From Ananas comosus (lineage: Eukaryota > Streptophyta > Magnoliopsida > Poales > Bromeliaceae): a stretch of 64,000 bases of DNA. Positions 11,530 through 22,409 of this stretch are shown in pieces. The position numbers were made by a program, and so were the translations under genes. The notes under the pieces were generated by a model. The model had not been told where the DNA came from, did no database searches, and saw only the letters and a list, made by a program, of their open reading frames with translations. Numbering within the stretch: position 1 is the first letter of the stretch; each line of letters opens with the position of its first letter. Location of the stretch: positions 6,585,307 to 6,649,306 of the forward strand of contig NC_033627.1 in NCBI RefSeq assembly GCF_001540865.1. Direction: 5' to 3'.

Positions 11530-11911
11530 TGTAGCATACCGAACTTCTATAATTATGAAGTTACGGTGTATGTTGGTTCGAAAAAATTGTTCGGAATAAT
11601 TTCGGTGAAGTTCGGAAGCATTCGGGTGTTTTTGGTACGCGTTGGGCGCGAAAACGAAACCCGAAAAGCTATGATTGGATCTTGGCCGAAATCCGGCAAG
11701 GCGTGGATGAAAAGATGGTTTGAACATGCTCCAAAACATGTTTTGGAGGTCTCGGTATGATTAGAAGTGAATCGGAGATCCTGGTACGATTAGAAGTGAA
11801 TCGGAGACCCACAGAGCGAAAATAAGCGAAAACGAAGAAGAAACGGACTAAAGCTGAAAACTGCTGAAATTTGGCTGAGTCCTTAAATAGCTGGGCTGTT
11901 TGGATCTATGG

Positions 11912-11942
11912 GGTCCGGACCCTGGCTTTAGGGTCCGGACCC
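11912..11942. repeat. Two GGGTCCGGACCC palindromes
   Basis: Two 12-bp perfect palindromes about 20 bp apart lie about 385-410 bp into the F3 LTR and about 60 bp upstream of a TATA box. They occupy the position taken by ACCGGT palindromes in F1 and F2. Confidence 0.85.
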
Positions 11943-11954
11943 TGAGCCTGAAAA

Positions 11955-11970
11955 CTGCCCAAGCAGGCAG
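11955..11970 (+). other. Conserved LTR hairpin 1 (F3 version)
   Basis: CTGCC-caagca-GGCAG follows the palindromes directly. The equivalent F1 and F2 positions have different but still paired stems (57062-57082, 35734-35752, 21906-21927, 30837-30858). Confidence 0.5.
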
Positions 11971-11997
11971 GGGCATTGTTATAAATTGTTGGTGGCT

Positions 11998-12007
11998 TTA
12001 TAAAAGG
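11998..12007 (+). promoter_or_regulatory. TATA box of F3 LTR
   Basis: TTTATAAAAG sits about 60 bp after the palindromes and just before a CT-rich stretch typical of a plant transcript leader. It is the probable core promoter of the LTR. Confidence 0.5.
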
Positions 12008-13744
12008 AAGCTTCTCCTTCCTTCTCCCTTCTTCCCAGCCAACACCCACACACACAAGCTCCTAGAGAGAGAAGCTCCTCTCCCTCTCTCTAGATATCTT
12101 TTTCTTCTCTCTAGATCCATCTCTCAAATTCGGGATTTTGGAGGAGAAGGACTATGTGAATGCATGGGAGGCGGCGGTTCGGGCCCTCGTGCCCCCGTTT
12201 GAGCGGGGTGCTTCCATCTCGGCGTTCAGATTTTAGTAAGTGTTTGGTATTTGATTAAATCCTTCATGAATGGCTTTCTAATGATCCCTAGACTATTAAA
12301 TGCATGTTTCTCCATGAGATTATAGGTTATTTGGAGTATATGTACATACTAGGGCTTAGAAATGGAGGGTTTTGGGTTTGTTGGGGTTTTGATCTATTTT
12401 AACCCCATATTTCTCTAATTGAAGGTTAGAGATGAGCCCCTTACAACTCTAAGTTGAGAATCGACGAGTGTTTGGTGATTGTTTGCGAGTACGGGCCGAA
12501 TCGGACGACGAGTGCCGCTGGAGGCCGATTGCAAGTGTCGACAAGCAATCGGAGAGCGATTCGTGGTGGGTTGTGCTCACCGAAGCGACTAGGTCGCCTC
12601 CATGTCGAAGTGAAATATTATTATCATTGATGCATATAATGGTATAGTTGGTAGGTTGTACTTAATAATATGAATGCCTAAATCATATTATGCTTGATGT
12701 TGTTACATACCATGAGATGTTAATAGTGAACACGTGAGATACATGCTAAATGGATACATGAGCTAAATGTCAAGTGAATGTTTGAGTTGAATGCTAAATG
12801 CATGTATAAGATGTATGCTACATAGAGATATGAGCTAGATGGTATATAATTGCATGATTGAAATGCTAATAATGAATGCATAAGATATATGCTAGCCAAG
12901 AATGCATGGGTTATGTTGACTACCATTTTGATGAGAGCATAGGCATGTGTATGAAATATTAGAGAACACATGTATGTTGACATAATGTGAGAATGTGCTA
13001 GAGGCTTATGAATGTGAACTTGAGTCGTCGAACACTAAGTATAATAAAGAACTCGACAAGTATCACGAGTGGCATGGAACCTAGTGTCATTGAACATAGG
13101 TTGAGAATGAACCTAGAGTTAAATAGACCTAGGTGAGTGGCATTAAATATAGTGTTAAAGAACATAGGTTGAGAATTGAATCTAAAGTCAAGTAAACCTA
13201 GGTTATGTGATAAAGGCATTGAACCTAGAATCAATTGGACCTAGGATGGAAAGGACATTGGACCTAGATAGGTCGACATTATAGGGTTGTAGATGACCCT
13301 TGAGATATGAAGTGGATTCCGGAATCCCTAGTAGTGTGGCCATAGAGGAAGCGGTGGAAACTTGTGGCAGAATGCAAGTGAATCAGAACTGCGGATATGT
13401 GTGGTTCTCCTCGCTCGACAGTGATTCAACGGGTATGTGTGGTTTTCCTCGCCCGTTTAGCTTATTGGATGATACCGCCAAGATTGACTTGAGCCATTGT
13501 TGGGTGTGTGCGATGCGTTCGCCGCCAGAGGGCTAAGTCAAGGAGTGCGGTGGGCTGTTGCAGCAGCCAGGCTGTGGTAGAGATGGAGCCAGTGCGCGGT
13601 AGTTTGTGGATGATTTACTCGAGGCCGAGTAAGGTGGATAGCATAGTTAAGGTAGTGGAAACCTTAAAGGCTAGTGATAAATGACAAGATCTAAGGCGGT
13701 AGAGACTTTAGATGCTAGTTGGACTGGAGTTGTGGAACTAAGGT

Positions 13745-14274
13745 TGTCACGCCCCGCGACCGCTACCAATTTGGCTCGGCCCGGGCGCGTTGAACAGACG
13801 CTGGACGGACAGCACCTCCCCTGTCCGCCCAAGGCTAACAACGAGATTGTGTACAANCTCGGGGACCGGTCCTTGCGGTGAGAGACCGGTCCCTGAGAGA
13901 CCGGTCCTTGCGGTGAGAGACCGGTCCCCGAAGGTCCAGTACTCAGCCTCAAGGACTTCGCCAAATTTCAGCCTTTTTCACCGTTTCTTCTCCGTTTTCG
14001 CCCGTTTTCGCTCGTTTGACCTCCGATTCGTTTCAAATCGAACCGAGACTCTTCAAACATGTTTTCAAGCATGTTTTCATCATATTTTCATCCACGCTAA
14101 TACCGGATTTAGCTCATGGCCCAACATAGCCTTTCGGGTTCCGTTTCCGCGCCTACACGCACCAAATCGCCCAAATGCTTCCGAACTTCACCGAACTTCA
14201 CCGGAACCTTTCAAATGGTCTTCCAACCAAATGTACACCGTAACTTCATGATTTTAGAAGTCCGATACCTTACA
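13745..14274 (-). mobile_element. LTR fragment nested in F3 copy C, with assembly gap
   Basis: Begins TGTCACGCCCCGCGACCG and ends CCTTACA, flanked by the 5-bp duplication AAGGT (13740-13744 and 14275-14279). This is a complete integration footprint. Only about 110 bp of the 3' end and about 410 bp of the 5' end are present, meeting at an N (13857). The middle is therefore probably missing from the assembly rather than from the genome. Four ACCGGT motifs lie at 13865-13922. Confidence 0.75.
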
Positions 14275-14524
14275 AAGGTAGTGGAAGCCTTAGAACTAGT
14301 TGATATGATCTATGGATAGCAGGATTGAAAGTAGTATCAGTTTATCTACTTGGTTGCATTAGTTGCATAAGTTGCATAATTTGCATGTTGCATGTCTTGA
14401 GGCACATTCATGTATTTCAATATTGCATAAAATACTTGTGGATATCTGTTGGACTAACATGATTGCAATGCCTCCTTCGGACCTGGTGGGTCGAGCTTTT
14501 TCCTTGGGTGGTCGTACACACTGG

Positions 14525-14544
14525 GACCTATATTTATATAGTTC
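14525..14544 (+). other. Conserved LTR hairpin 2 (F3 version)
   Basis: GACCTATAT-tt-ATATAGTTC forms a stem of eight pairs with one mismatch, between an ACTGG(G) block and TCTCACCCCC. It corresponds to the hairpins at 58683-58702, 37427-37443 and 17830-17844. Confidence 0.5.
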
Positions 14545-14900
14545 TCACCCCCGTATGGTTTTGGGTGTTTCAGGTTCACACGCGAGCGGCGCAGCGACGC
14601 GAGGAAAGGGCATAGCTCCGTATATAGCGCCCTACTCCGAGACCAGAGATAGTGGTACCCCGAAGTGGCCTAGCTTAGGGATTAGAGATGAAAGAAACAA
14701 TTTGTAATAATCTTGTTAAAAAGCTAGATTGTATTTGGAAGTAGAATGTAAAAGAAAATGTAATTTAATGCAAGTGAGTTGAATGCTTGTGATAACTTAG
14801 TTGGTTTATATTTTTGATACTTCCTTATGCAATTTATGATTGAATATTGTTCCTAGTTGGAACCTCTTGTATTATATTGATTGCGACGCCTAGGACGTAC

Positions 14901-16146
14901 AACTAATCATAAGTTGCACAAAGCTGTTGCTGGTTTCATAGTTAGCTAATTATTAGCTTTTACTTTCCATCCTTCGCATTTAAATATACTTGTATATATA
15001 TATGGTATGTGGATAACTTTCAGGACAAATTTAAGCATGAGAAAATAGAAGATTATCGTGATAAAATCTTGGCTCATATGAATGATTTGTGGAATAAGTA
15101 GAGGGGGGATTTGCATCGCATATTTGTAAAGCATTGTAAGACAATACAAGAAGCTCTAAAACATATTCTGAAGGTGTTGATCGAGGAGACTGGGAATGGC
15201 TAGTTAAAGAGCATTTTTCAATTGACATATTTATGGTATGTTGTAATTTATTTTGTGTTGCTTTTATTTTTTATACTTAACCCTAATTTTAGTTACATTC
15301 TACTCTTAAAATTGGCAATTTTATTTTTGGTTTTCTTTTCTTTATTAAAATATATAGGCAACAAGTAAACAAAACGCAAACAATAGGGCAAAATTAAGTA
15401 TGCCTCACCGTACAGGTAGTAAGCCAATTCGACAAGTTATATAAAAAAAGGTAATCAAGATCTTACATTATTCATTTTCTAATATTCTTAATGGATGATG
15501 AAATTTGTTGACATTAATTTGTTTATCTTAAAAAGGACGAAAAGTTGGTCAACCACCAAGCTTGGCAACTATATTTTTTAGACACGAAAAAAGATTGATA
15601 AGCTAGTTGAACAAGAGATAATTAGCAGATATGTATATCTTACATATTTATTTTTATTCTATTCAATCTCCTTTAATAGATACTCATTTTCTATTACTTA
15701 TTTCATTATTTTTTTATGGATAAAATTATTGCAGTTATACAAACCGAGCCCTCCTTATCCAACATCGAACTAGTTGAAAAGTGCTTTGGGCCGCAACGTC
15801 ATGATCATATAGTTTGCTATGGTGGTGGGTTGAAACCTAATGCTATGAGGACTAGTGGCTCTAAGGTTGAGCTTCAAGTTAAATTTCGTGAAAATCAAAG
15901 AGAAAATTAAACACTCAGGAATCGCATGGATGAAATGGAAAATGAAGTAAGAATGATTAAGGAAATGCTTCAACGTCAACAATCAAACACCTCTCCATCT
16001 CCATAAAATGGGCAATCAATATGATCATACTTAAGTTAGCAGAATTCAAACCAAACATGAGTTGCCTTATTTTCTTTACTCTATGAATCTTCTCTACGTT
16101 TTCTTGAATTGTTGGAATTGATTATTTAAATTGAGAGATTCAATAT
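14901..16146 (+). mobile_element. CACTA transposon remnant
   Basis: Between the truncated F3 LTR and the Cassandra-like LTR lies AT-rich sequence with exon-like blocks of a plant En/Spm (CACTA) transposase on the plus strand. The 3' flank probably continues after the Cassandra insertion, from 31530. Confidence 0.6.
15020..16005 (+). pseudogene. CACTA (En/Spm-type) transposase, exons with stops
   Basis: Four or more blocks follow the order of plant CACTA transposase C-terminal regions. Near 15165 is EGVDRGDWEWLVKEHF. At about 15358-15445 is KQNANNRAKLSMPHRTGSK. Near 15540 is RKVGQPPSLATIFF. At 15716-15910 is VIQTEPSLSNIELVEKCFGP, then a basic coiled tail to about 16005. AT-rich introns with GT/AG-like edges separate them. 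Internal stops occur in at least three blocks (for example after DLWNK and after RENQREN), so it is a pseudogene. Confidence 0.65.
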
Positions 16147-16151
16147 TAGAG

Positions 16152-16317
16152 TGTGAGACCCCAGATAGTCCTATATGTATGATATAATAGGACTAAACTC
16201 TTAATTCTGCTTAAATATTTTGGGTGATGGCTAGGCCCAAGAAGTTAAGAGAGTTAAACGTGCTAGGACGGGAGTAGTCTTAAGATGGGTAACTCCCTGG
16301 GAAGCTGGGGCATCACA
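16152..16317 (+). repeat. 5' LTR of a Cassandra-like TRIM carrying 5S rRNA-like sequence
   Basis: This 166-bp repeat starts TGTGAGACCCC and ends GCATCACA. Its second half resembles plant 5S rRNA from gttaaacgtgctaggacggg through gatgggtaactccctgggaag, covering the internal pol III control region (A-box- and C-box-like parts). An equal-length copy lies at 31359-31524, differing at about 20 positions. Cassandra elements are the known TRIMs with 5S sequences in their LTRs. This is not a functional 5S gene. Confidence 0.8.
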
Positions 16318-16319
16318 GA

Positions 16320-16331
16320 TGGTATCAGAAC
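16320..16331 (+). promoter_or_regulatory. Primer-binding site of the TRIM
   Basis: TGGTATCAGAAC lies 2 bp after the LTR end and matches the tRNA-iMet primer consensus with one change near its end. It supports a retrotransposon reading and the plus orientation. Confidence 0.75.
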
Positions 16332-17829
16332 TAATTACCAGCCGCAAGTGTGAGATGAGTCTCGGCTGAACCAGGATTGTACAGCGGGAAGAGCGAGGCT
16401 CTCATGTTGTTGACTGTTGTGGGTAGGGCGCGACTCCCCACAAGGTCGGTTTAGGCTTGTCACGCCTCGGGACCGATCCTATTTGGCCAGTTCGGGCACG
16501 TCGAATAGACGCCGAACGAACAGCACCTTCTCTATCCGCCCAAGGCTCAACAATAAGTACAAATCGAGTAGAGAAATTTGCACATGTGGAACATACATAA
16601 TTGGCTTCTCGAGGGCAAGCAATAGCCAAAGTGAAAGTACTAAGCTAAATATTCATACAAGTAATATGATTATCTTTTAACCACATACATGCATTCAACA
16701 TTTGTATTCTTTTACATCTTTTGTATCATTTCTTTTTACATCACATATTCCCAAAATAGACCTCTTTACATTCTTTCATTTAAACATGTATAATCATCAA
16801 GTACAAAAGATGATATATGAAGGGTATGCAACTACACAAAATATAACCAGCACGGGTGGTCACTGTCTATAGCGCGATACCTTTACCGCGATCGTCGGCC
16901 GGCTCACTCGGTCCCGGCTCTGTGGAAAAAGGGGGGTGAGAACTACAACAAAGTTCTCAGTGGGTTCAGCCGCCGACCTCGCCAACTTTCCCACTAGGTC
17001 TAAAATCAGGCATAATAGAAGATAGATAGATAGTAACCAATTAAACAAATGCAGCTAATATGCCTGAACAATATAATCAATGCTATACTCAAATAGAATG
17101 CTCATAATGAATGCAAGATCGTATTTTCATTGCCCAATCTCTTGGCTAACCCGTGGGTTTGCCTACAGCTCACCAACTCATAATCCAAGTCATCGGGGAG
17201 ACTGCTACGACCCGATGGGACCGTCCTCTGGGGAACAACACCAACCCAGTGATGACAACTCCGGAGCTCATCGCTTGAGGGGGAGCGACCACTCTCAAGC
17301 CAGGACTTATAGGCGAGTATGATCCAATCCTTAACTATAAGAAATACCAAGTTCAATCCAATCCTTAACTATAAGAATGCAATGCTTATATGACCCTTAA
17401 CTATAAGTGTCATGCCCCGGGACCGGCGGAGGCCCTCCCGATAGCATGCCAAGACCCGCCATATGCCTGCATATATAAGGCGTCTACAACAATAGCGATG
17501 AATAAAGAAAAGATAATAAATATCTAGAGATATCAGAGTATGTGTACAGCTAACTTCTATCAACAAGTAGAAGCAGTAAAACTATCAACTAAAGTGGAAC
17601 ATAATGTAATACATCAAACTGTCACAAAAGCAAGTAATACAATATCCAAAATGGTAGTTCTATGTAGGGTACAAACGCTCTCATTCTCTCCAACTAAAAC
17701 AAAAAGGAGAAAATGATCCACCTAGCAAGACCCTTCGCTCGCTAGCTCGAAGCGACACCCTTTCCGCGGTCCCTAGCCTCTCCTGGAGTGGAAGGCTCTG
17801 AAAGAAAATATAAAATAAGGGGCGTGAGA

Positions 17830-17844
17830 ACTATAATTTATAGT
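17830..17844 (-). other. Conserved LTR hairpin 2 (F1 version)
   Basis: ACTATAA-t-TTATAGT is a perfect palindrome flanked by CCCAGTGGG and, on the sense strand, TCTCACGCC. The stem sequence differs from the other families while pairing is kept. Confidence 0.5.
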
Positions 17845-19712
17845 ACCCAGTGGGCAATTACTGATTTGAGCAAAATGCACCACTAGGCCCAAAAACATAA
17901 GTAGATAAAAGAACTACTAATAAGCTGCGATATGTAAAGCATGTAATGAAATGCTAATCTACAATGCCACAAATATACATAATGTCAACATGGTGTACAT
18001 CTATTCTATTATAGTCCGAAATGCCAATATATGACTAGTATGCTCCAACCTGGCAAACAAGTATGCTATAATACAATAAGCAATACTATCGAATACACTA
18101 CATGTCCAAATGCCCGATAAATTCAACTACTATGAACTGTCTAGTAGTGATTATTACTTATATGACTCCGTGTCGATTTTTATTTCCAATTAAGGACCTA
18201 CACAAGGTAGTCCGGCTTGTACCGCCTAAGTGCCCGTGGTAGCTCCAGCATTCCCACTCGAGGAATGAGTCTATCCCGCCAAGCCCCCGTAGGCTTCTCA
18301 ATACCGCACGAGCGATCATAAGTCACGTAGGCTAACTCCGGAGTGCTGGTTTGTAGGGAGCGACCCTCACAAGCATGTGCGAATGAACACAAATGGCAAG
18401 CAAGCATAGTCATCGTCTCAAGAACCCGATCATCATGTCTCTAACATGGTAATAGTCACTAGCAACCAAACGGTCTAGTTCTAAGTCTCAAAGTGAAGGT
18501 TTGCCGTTCATTATATTCGCTGCCCCTTTATGGCAATATATTTCATTATGTCCAAACCTTGTTCCAACACTAGTGCCTCTTTATGACACTAGGTTTTACT
18601 ATGTCCCGAGTACATTCCGAGCTCAATGTCCTTTTATGACATTAGCTTACAAATTTCATACATATGCAAAGCCCAATGCCACTTTATGACATTAGCTCAC
18701 TAATTCACATATCATTCTAGTCTAATGCTTCTTTATGGTATTTTACTTGCTCTTGTATCCAACATGAGGAATATATCCAATGGTATCTTACACTTATCAT
18801 TTTAGCTATATGAAACATGATCTCGAGTCACATCCAGAATGCTAATTACATGCATAAGTCCAACATGAAAACCCTCTACTCCATAGGGGTCCAAGTATAC
18901 ATTGTATAAAACTTATGCATTCTAAGCATTCTAAAATTCACAAATATTGCATCTAACATGAATATGCATGATTTTCCATTTTACAACAAGTAAAAACCAA
19001 CATTGAGAAATTTATCTCATTTTGGTAAGGTCAAACCCATCGAGTCTCCTCGGGACCTTTCGTTTCGCCGAACAAAGTTGCCCACTATTCTCCTAGCACC
19101 CTAAAGGTAATAAAAGGAGAGTTAAACGAACATTAGGAATACTAGTAAGCTCAATCATTAAGCATCTCAAGAAAAGAGCAAAACTCACCTCTTGTGAAGA
19201 AAAACCCTTTTCAAATCCCAAATGAGAGTAAGATCTCTCTAAGTCCAACCTAAACAAAGGTTCTAATTCAATCAATTGAGTTCTAAAATCTTCTAATCAA
19301 GAATCCCTAAAAATAACCCTAAATTCCCATTTCTAGGGTTCTATACAAGAAATCCATCAAAACATGGATTAAAAAAGGGAAAACACGTTCTAACCTCTTA
19401 AGAAGCTTCAAACCACCCTAGAAATAAGCTAGGGTTGAAGACCCTCCCTCAAACAAGCTCCAAACACCAAGCCAAGGCTTCTCCCATGGTGGAAATTGTA
19501 CCAAGAAGCAAAAAGAGAGAAAAAAAAAGGGTTTAATCTTCAAAAATCCAACCAAAATGCAAGAAAACCAAAGAGAAGGTGAGGAGAGCTCCCTCACCTC
19601 TATCTCCTGTGTTCTCAGCTCAGAGGAGGCCCTAGGGGGTGTGGGGACTAATATAGAGTTGCTACAATAGCAATAACACCCCTCAAAGCTGTCAAATTGT
19701 AGTCTGGCAAAG

Positions 19713-19866
19713 TGTACCGGTACACGGGAAAGTGTACCGGTACAACTCCCCCGAATGCGCAAACCCGAGCCTCGAGTTGGCCAAATACCACATGTGTTCC
19801 GGTACAACCATCGAGTTGTCACCGGTACACTTTCTGTACCGGTACAACCATCAAGGTGTACCGGTA
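19713..19866. repeat. TGTACCGGTACA palindrome cluster (F1)
   Basis: Several 10-12-bp palindromes of TGTACCGGTACA type lie about 200-350 bp from the LTR 5' end when the nested insert is discounted. A TATA-like box lies about 55 bp downstream on the minus strand. Confidence 0.85.
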
Positions 19867-19972
19867 CACAATCCTGCAGAAAATAACCCGAGAGCAGCCT
19901 AAGTCCTCCACTTTGGTGACCTTAGCGCTACTTTCAATACCTCAATTCTCGGGATACGAGCCATAGGTCGGA

Positions 19973-20661
19973 TGTAACGCACTGGACCTTTGCAAATTGC
20001 GAGGTTCGAGTGATTGGTCATGTTCTGAGTTTTTTCAGATTTTCTGGAAGGTCGTTGACTGTGTTCCGACCTATGGCACGTGTCCCGAGGAATATGGTAC
20101 GAAGCCTTGCACCAAAACCCAAAAATTTGGATTTTGGTCAGCTCTCGGATTGGCTGTCTGGCGGGCTTGTACCGGTACAAGGTTGTGCTTGTACCGGTAC
20201 AGAGCCGCGAACTCGCAAACCCGAGCCTCGGGTTTGCATTTTCGCAGGTCTTGTACCGGTACAAGGGTGGTCTTGTACCGGTACAATGATTGATGGTTGT
20301 ACCGGTACAGCNGCTAGCTTCCTACGAGGACGACTTGCTAGGTGGTCTACCTCTCGTTGTATTCTATTTTGGAGAGGTTGAGAGTTTTGCCCGTGTACTA
20401 GAGACCACCATTTTTGTACATTTGAGACAGATATTGTACTTCTTATGACTCCTTTTATTGTCTAGCTTTACTTCTTTACCTCGGTATAGATGATAGAACT
20501 ATATTTGCTCTGATATCATTAGTTACTGTTATTTCACTTCTTCTACTTGTTTTATCACTCGCTTTTACTTCCGCTTTTATTGTAGACGCCTTATATGTGT
20601 TGACATATGGCGGGTCTGGGCACGCTACCGGGAGGGCCTCCGCCGGTCCCAGGGCGTGACA
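19973..20661 (+). mobile_element. F1 LTR nested in the solo F1 LTR, with assembly gap
   Basis: Starts TGTAACGCACTGGACC and ends AGGGCGTGACA, flanked by TCGGA (19968-19972 and 20662-20666). Only 689 bp are present, against about 2.5 kb for other F1 LTRs. An N at 20312, right after the palindrome cluster, marks where sequence is missing. It could be a solo LTR, or a full element collapsed at the gap. Confidence 0.85.
20168..20310. repeat. TGTACCGGTACA palindrome cluster (nested F1)
   Basis: Five copies of the TGTACCGGTACA core or close variants lie 196-337 bp from the LTR start, immediately before the N at 20312. Confidence 0.9.
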
Positions 20662-21855
20662 TCGGAGCACTATCAACGACCCTCCAGAATACCTGAAAAA
20701 ACTCGGAACAAAGATCAAACACTCGAACCTCGCAATTTGCGAAGGTCCAGTGTGTTACAATAAGGTTGTTATGTCATAATATCATCTATGTCATTTACTT
20801 GCATTCTTTAACATTCACTAGTGTCATTACACTACATGTTCTTTTTACCCATTCTTTGCCACACTTGTACACTAACATTCAAACTTATTAATGCCACTCT
20901 CTATATTTATGTCATAATGTCATTTGTTCTCAGTGTCACTAAGTCCTTTGCCGTTTCTAGATTCTTGTAATCATTTATGCATACATAGGGTTTTACAAGT
21001 TCTCATTCTTTTACTACCTTTTCATATGCATTTGTACTCACAACATGCAATAACATATAGCCACATACTCTCATTTCACCCTAAAATGCATAATGATCAT
21101 ATGTAACCTATGCTCAAGAAATGACATTTTAAACATAAAAGAAAATTCATCGATTTGGAAAGCGCCACCCACCTTGTATGGTTGTAAAGGTGCTACGGTT
21201 CAATTCTTGTGATTTTTAGCAGCCTATTTTTTCGTCTGTGGCAAAACAAAGCCAAATTAGGCTTTCTTTACGTAGACTCGTCGGATCGGCGAACCGAGTC
21301 CCTAAATGAGTTAGAAATATCCCCAATTTGATTTCTACAAGGTCAATTTACCTTTAAACCAACGTAGAGCAAAAGCCCCAATTTTGGTGCCTTAACAATG
21401 ACATTTGCCAAATACCTTGGTTTGATCTCTAAAACAAGCAAAAGTAAGCTTGATCAACATCTAGAAGCTCATCTAGAACCATTTAAACCATTCTTAGGGC
21501 CTCTAAACCAAAACCTAAAAATCCACTATGAGAGCACTATGAAGTAACATGGATTTTTTTGTGTTTTCATGGTCTCTACAAGGTTTCCACTCTTGTAAGA
21601 AGATCAAAACTAAAGATTTAGGATATAAAACCAAACCCTAACCTAATTCTTATAAGAAACCTTACCTTAGCCCACTAGCTCTCCAAGATCTACCTTATAG
21701 GAGAGTTCCCAAGCCTTCAAAAGCTCCAAAATCTCCTCCAATCTTCTCTAATCTCCACCAAAACCACCTTGGGAGAGAGTTCCTAGAGAGAGAGGGAAAG
21801 AAATGAGAGAGAAGGGCTCTTTTGGCTGTAAACAAGAGAGGAGGGGTGTTTGGGG

Positions 21856-21863
21856 TATTTATA
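21856..21863 (-). promoter_or_regulatory. TATA box of F2 LTR
   Basis: Minus-strand TATAAATA lies about 110 bp downstream of the palindrome cluster and upstream of a GA/CT-rich leader. It is the probable core promoter of the F2 LTR. Confidence 0.5.
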
Positions 21864-21905
21864 GGCTGCTACAATTACAAATAAACCATCCCAATATTCA
21901 TATTT

Positions 21906-21927
21906 GCAGCAGATCAAATTTTGCTGC
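21906..21927 (-). other. Conserved LTR hairpin 1 (F2 3' LTR)
   Basis: GCAGCA...TGCTGC forms a 6-bp stem between the palindromes and the TATA box. The partner LTR has GCAGCAG...CTGCTGC at 30837-30858. Confidence 0.5.
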
Positions 21928-21941
21928 GAAGGACACTTGGT

Positions 21942-22140
21942 ACCGGTACTAAATATTTTGTCACCGGTTACACGATCGCGTAAAGGCTAACCCGAGAGCT
22001 GCTTCTCTCGGTCAGCAGTCTGGTACCAGTACTATTTGGATTTGTCACCGGTTTAACAGTTTTGACAGAGGCTAACACGAGAGCTGCTGCTCCCGGCCAG
22101 CCGACTGGTGCCGGTACACCCCTGGTGTTAAACCGGTTAC
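21942..22140. repeat. GGTACCGGTAC / ACCGGTT cluster (F2 3' LTR)
   Basis: Motifs GGTACCGGTAC, CACCGGTTA, CACCGGTTT and AACCGGTT recur here about 205-400 bp from the LTR 5' end. The equivalent block of the partner LTR is 30868-31080. Confidence 0.8.
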
Positions 22141-22344
22141 AAAGCTCCAGAATTTCAGTTTTGCATTGTTTCGATTCTATTTCGCGCCGAGCAATGCTAA
22201 AACTCTTCTAACTCACTTGGAACTCAACTTTAACCCTTCTAACCTTGTTGGAATGTTAAATGGACTTCGTCCAACTTCTTCTTTCGCACACTTTAGACAA
22301 TTCGGCTAAAGTTCGATATTCTCTACCGAGTTTCGGTATATTAC

Positions 22345-22360
22345 ATTCTCCACCCCTTAA
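22345..22360 (-). promoter_or_regulatory. Polypurine tract of the chromovirus
   Basis: The minus strand reads aaggggtggagaa immediately before the 3' LTR, as expected for plus-strand priming. Confidence 0.75.
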
Positions 22361-22409
22361 AATTAGTTTCGTCCTCGAAACTAACTCAATCGAAATCTAA
22401 ATCCCTACC

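Larger units (their letters stand above)
11530..14900 (+). mobile_element. F3 LTR copy C, 3' end truncated
   Basis: Starts TGTAGCATACCGAACTTC inside the F2 fragment. It carries two GGGTCCGGACCC palindromes (about 11915-11942), a CTGCC/GGCAG hairpin, a TATAAAAG box, a CT-rich leader, CCTAGG subrepeats and the 3' LTR hairpin. It stops at gacgcctaggacgtac near 14900. Copy D shows about 75 more bp to the terminus. CACTA sequence follows directly, so a deletion removed the end of C and the remainder of D and E. Another LTR fragment sits within it at 13745-14274. Confidence 0.7.
17408..20759 (-). mobile_element. Solo F1 LTR inserted in the chromovirus 3' LTR
   Basis: Starts TGTCATGCCCCGGG and ends GTGTTACA, flanked by ATAAG on both sides (17403-17407 and 20760-20764). 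It has no internal domain. Without the further insertion at 19973-20661 it is about 2.66 kb. It carries ACCGGT palindromes at 19713-19865, a TATA-like segment near 19650 and hairpin 2 at 17830-17844. Confidence 0.9.
16458..22344 (-). repeat. 3' LTR (F2) of the chromovirus, interrupted
   Basis: Pairs with 28750-31275. Excluding the inserted solo LTR (17408-20759 plus a 5-bp duplication) it is about 2.53 kb, against 2.53 kb for its partner. The flanking text continues across the insertion (ccttaactata to ggttgttatgtcataatatc), matching the uninterrupted partner at 29690-29730. Confidence 0.9.

Noticed and set aside
16240..16317. Functional 5S rRNA gene
   Set aside because: Only the second half of 5S is recognisable and it lies within a 166-bp LTR with primer site and polypurine tract. 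It fits a Cassandra-type element.
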